Positions 5,400 through 7,349 of a DNA stretch of 7,349 nt are shown here, piece by piece. The first letter of the stretch is position 1. Each line of letters begins with the position of its first letter. The position numbers and the translations under genes are program-made. Source of the DNA: Alphaproteobacteria bacterium (GTDB taxonomy: Bacteria > Pseudomonadota > Alphaproteobacteria > Rickettsiales > UBA8987); contig DQGZ01000021.1 in the NCBI GenBank assembly GCA_003531345.1, positions 1-7,349 of the forward strand, given 5' to 3'. A model generated the notes under the pieces. It did no database searches. It was not told where the DNA came from and was given only the letters and a program-made list of their open reading frames with translations.

Positions 5400-7349
5400 T
5401 TAATGCACCTCACCCCAATTGTTGCCGATGCGGGTTTCAACCACCAGTGGCACTGAAAGGTTGGTTACATTCTCCATTATATTTTTACATTTTGCAGCGA
5501 CACTTTCCGCCGCATCTTCACTACATTCCAATATCAGTTCATCATGAATTTGCAGAAGAAGTTGTAAGTTTTTAGTTCTTAGTTCTGAGTTGTTACTATA
5601 CTTAGAACTTAGAACTGATAACTCAGAACTAATTGCGATCATCGCCAGCTTTATTATATCCGCTGCGCTGCCTTGAAGTGGCGCATTTATAGCAGCACGC
5701 TCAGCAAAGTTTCTTCTTGCGCCATTCTTGTCATTTATTCCGTGAACATATATCTTACGTTTAAAAATAGTTTCAACATAGCCATTTTCACGTGCGAATT
5801 TAATGGTGTTATCCATGTATGCCCTGATTCCGGGGTATTGTGCAAAATATTTTTCAATTATGGTTTTTGCCTCCCCGTTTGAAATGCCAAGCTGCTTTGC
5901 CAGCCCAAATGCGCTCTGCCCATATATGATTCCAAAATTCACAGTCTTTGCCCTGTCACGCTGTTCTCTGGTAACTTGGGTAATATCAACCCCGAATATC
6001 TGCGCTGCTGTTGCGCTGTGAATGTCCTTCCCTTCCTTAAATGCTTTTATCAGCACATCAATATTAGCAACATGAGCAAGCAGGCGAAGTTCAATTTGGG
6101 AGTAATCTGCCCCGATTAATTTATTGCCTGCTTCTGCAATAAAGGCTTTCCTTATCTTTCTGCCGTCTTCACTGCGAATAGGGATATTCTGCAAATTCGG
6201 CGCAACTGAAGATAACCTGCCAGTAGTAGTTGTAACATTGTTGAATTTAGTATGAACCCTATGGGTTTTTGGGTTTATTTCCTTTTGCAATGCTTCCGTA
6301 TAAGTGTTTATCAGCTTTGCCAGCCCGCGATATTCCAGCACTTTGTCTGCTATTTCATAGCCCTGAACTGCTAATGTTTCCAGTACTTCACTATCAGTGA
6401 TATATTGCCCAGATTTAGACTTTTTACCACCCTGAATTCCAATTCTTTCAAACAACACTTCACCAAGCTGTTTTGGTGATGCAATGTTGAATTCTTCACC
6501 ATCTGCCAGTTTGTATATTTCTTTTTCAAGGGTTTTTAGCCTGCCTGTAAAATCTGCCGAAAGGGTTTTTAAAATATTTGCATCAACTTTTATCCCAGCA
6601 TTTTCCATCGCAATAAGCACTTGTATCAAAGGCTTTTCAAAATGCTCATAGATGTTTAAAAGTTTTTTCTCAAAAATCTCCTGCTGAAATTTTTGATGAA
6701 TTTTATGTTGCAGTGCAGCATATTTTAGTAAATTTTCATCAGTTTGGTTTGCAGGCTCCGCAAGGTCTTTAAGCTCATATTCCAGCAGGTTTTTCGCAAG
6801 GAAATAAATATTATTTTCCTTTGAAGTTCCGTGGAGTAAATAATTCATCAGCTCAATATCATCAAAATTATTCAAAATCTCCCTCCTGCTAGCGGGAAGG
6901 GTTAGGTGGGAGTAAAGTTTCGTTGCCGTCAAAAAATCCTTGGAACTCTCAAAAACATATTTGTTTGACTTAATATCCAATAGTTTCTGCAGCACAGGGT
7001 AAGCATAATTTAAACTTTGCTTTATTTGCGGTGTTGAGAACAGGTCATTCTGCTGGTTATCATCTACAACTTTGCTTTCAGCAGGTTTTATAATTGCGCT
7101 GCGCTCTTCACTATAAACGGCAATTTTTTCTGCTTCGCTATTATTATACAAAGTAAAAATATTTAATGTCAGGTTAGGCGGCAGGTTATTAACAAAAGAT
7201 TCCAGCTGATATAAATTATTTATAGTTATGAACTTTGTATCGAAATCAATGTTTTTACGCTCAGCTTTTTGTGGGGCAGGGGCATCAGGCGCACCTAATT
7301 TAGCAGCGATAGACTTAAACCCAAGCGAAAGCAGATATTCTTTTAAAAT
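5400..7349 (-). CDS. polA: DNA polymerase I, 5' part outside window; proofreading site degenerate
   Basis: Family A DNA polymerase used in Okazaki fragment processing and gap repair. The frame is open from the right edge: 649 visible codons, residue 1 at 7349. The 5'-nuclease domain is missing except perhaps its last helix (YLLSLGFKS). Residues about 45-230 correspond to the 3'-5' exonuclease fold but lack the DxE motif; E. coli Y497 is kept as Y210 while the D501 position is Gln; only the D424 position may survive (D138). The polymerase is complete: TATGRLSS-like TTTTGRLSS; motif A DYSQIELR with D415; motif B R464, K468, F472, Y476 in the O-helix; motif C QIHDEL with H602, D603, E604; and the typical C-terminus NNWGEVH. 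Two extra peptides, residues 146-157 and 574-594, coincide with palindromic DNA elements. The TTG at 7151 is internal. The promoter is outside the window. Confidence 0.95.
   Translation of the reverse strand: MLKEYLLSLGFKSIAAKLGAPDAPAPQKAERKNIDFDTKFITINNLYQLESFVNNLPPNLTLNIFTLYNNSEAEKIAVYSEERSAIIKPAESKVVDDNQQNDLFSTPQIKQSLNYAYPVLQKLLDIKSNKYVFESSKDFLTATKLYSHLTLPASRREILNNFDDIELMNYLLHGTSKENNIYFLAKNLLEYELKDLAEPANQTDENLLKYAALQHKIHQKFQQEIFEKKLLNIYEHFEKPLIQVLIAMENAGIKVDANILKTLSADFTGRLKTLEKEIYKLADGEEFNIASPKQLGEVLFERIGIQGGKKSKSGQYITDSEVLETLAVQGYEIADKVLEYRGLAKLINTYTEALQKEINPKTHRVHTKFNNVTTTTGRLSSVAPNLQNIPIRSEDGRKIRKAFIAEAGNKLIGADYSQIELRLLAHVANIDVLIKAFKEGKDIHSATAAQIFGVDITQVTREQRDRAKTVNFGIIYGQSAFGLAKQLGISNGEAKTIIEKYFAQYPGIRAYMDNTIKFARENGYVETIFKRKIYVHGINDKNGARRNFAERAAINAPLQGSAADIIKLAMIAISSELSVLSSKYSNNSELRTKNLQLLLQIHDELILECSEDAAESVAAKCKNIMENVTNLSVPLVVETRIGNNWGEVH
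5571..5632. repeat. In-frame palindromic element inside polA, before motif C
   Basis: TTAGTTCTGAGTT (5579-5591) and AACTCAGAACTAA (5620-5632) form a perfect 13-bp inverted repeat around 28 bases. A nested pair, AGTTCTTAGTTCT (5574-5586) with AGAACTTAGAACT (5604-5616), matches at 12 of 13, so the element is built of repeated AGAACT units in both orientations. Within polA it encodes a Ser/Asn/Leu-rich peptide (SELSVLSSKYSNNSELRT) between AADIIKLAMIAI and the motif C strand. That linker is about 11 residues longer than in E. coli PolI, consistent with an insertion that kept the frame. Confidence 0.7.
6879..6912. repeat. In-frame palindromic element inside the polA exonuclease-like domain
   Basis: The core 6881-6900 folds into a hairpin around GCTAGC: CCTGCT pairs with AGCGGG, then T-A, one mismatch and two C-G pairs. 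Flanking CTCCC (6879-6883) is repeated in inverse as GGGAG (6908-6912). GC content is far above that of the surrounding polA sequence. On the minus strand it is read in frame as YSHLTLPASRRE, at a place where the polypeptide is about eight residues longer than E. coli PolI between the D424-equivalent and the following FD. This looks like a small dispersed palindrome tolerated in a non-catalytic domain. Confidence 0.6.

Noticed and set aside
5222..5575. Plus-strand open frame of 117 codons
   Set aside because: It is made of the palindromic repeat followed by the antisense of the polA 3' end, and the product has no coherent features.
7149..7151. TTG as the start of polA
   Set aside because: The reading frame continues upstream to the edge with residues fitting the 5'-nuclease/exonuclease junction, so the real start is outside.

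Overview
The window reads as chromosomal DNA of an AT-rich alphaproteobacterium, most likely a host-associated lineage of the Rickettsiales/Holosporales kind. This placement is inferred from low GC, the family character of the housekeeping genes, and small palindromic elements lying between and inside genes. No rRNA or other taxonomic marker is present, so it is a judgement and not a measurement.

Layout, left to right. (1) The 3' two thirds of pdxH on the plus strand, entering from outside the window (vitamin B6 / PLP synthesis). (2) On the minus strand, icd, a type II (eukaryote-like) isocitrate dehydrogenase whose coenzyme-selecting residues look NAD-type and not NADP-type. (3) Also minus, rsmD, the 16S rRNA guanine-966 N2 methyltransferase, with a plausible promoter upstream and a candidate terminator between it and icd. 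(4) A 290-base, very AT-rich divergent region with a perfect TATAAT box, a CtrA-like TTAA-N7-TTAA site and a long G/C-blocked leader able to form alternative helices. (5) On the plus strand, a large cysteine-free protein of about 725 residues that I do not recognise; this is the main unexplained object. (6) A 315-base convergent intergenic region holding a 140-bp palindromic repeat and a degenerate second palindrome. (7) On the minus strand, polA (DNA polymerase I), running off the right edge. Its polymerase motifs are intact, its proofreading site appears dead, and two palindromic repeats are embedded in frame in its coding sequence.

The genes do not form one pathway: pdxH, icd, rsmD and polA are unrelated housekeeping genes, each apparently its own transcription unit or the end of one. 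The most interesting signals are the palindromic elements, two carried as peptide insertions in PolA, in the manner known for Rickettsia palindromic elements; the orphan large protein with its structured leader; and the predicted NAD specificity of the isocitrate dehydrogenase. No CRISPR array, transposase, tRNA or rRNA was seen.
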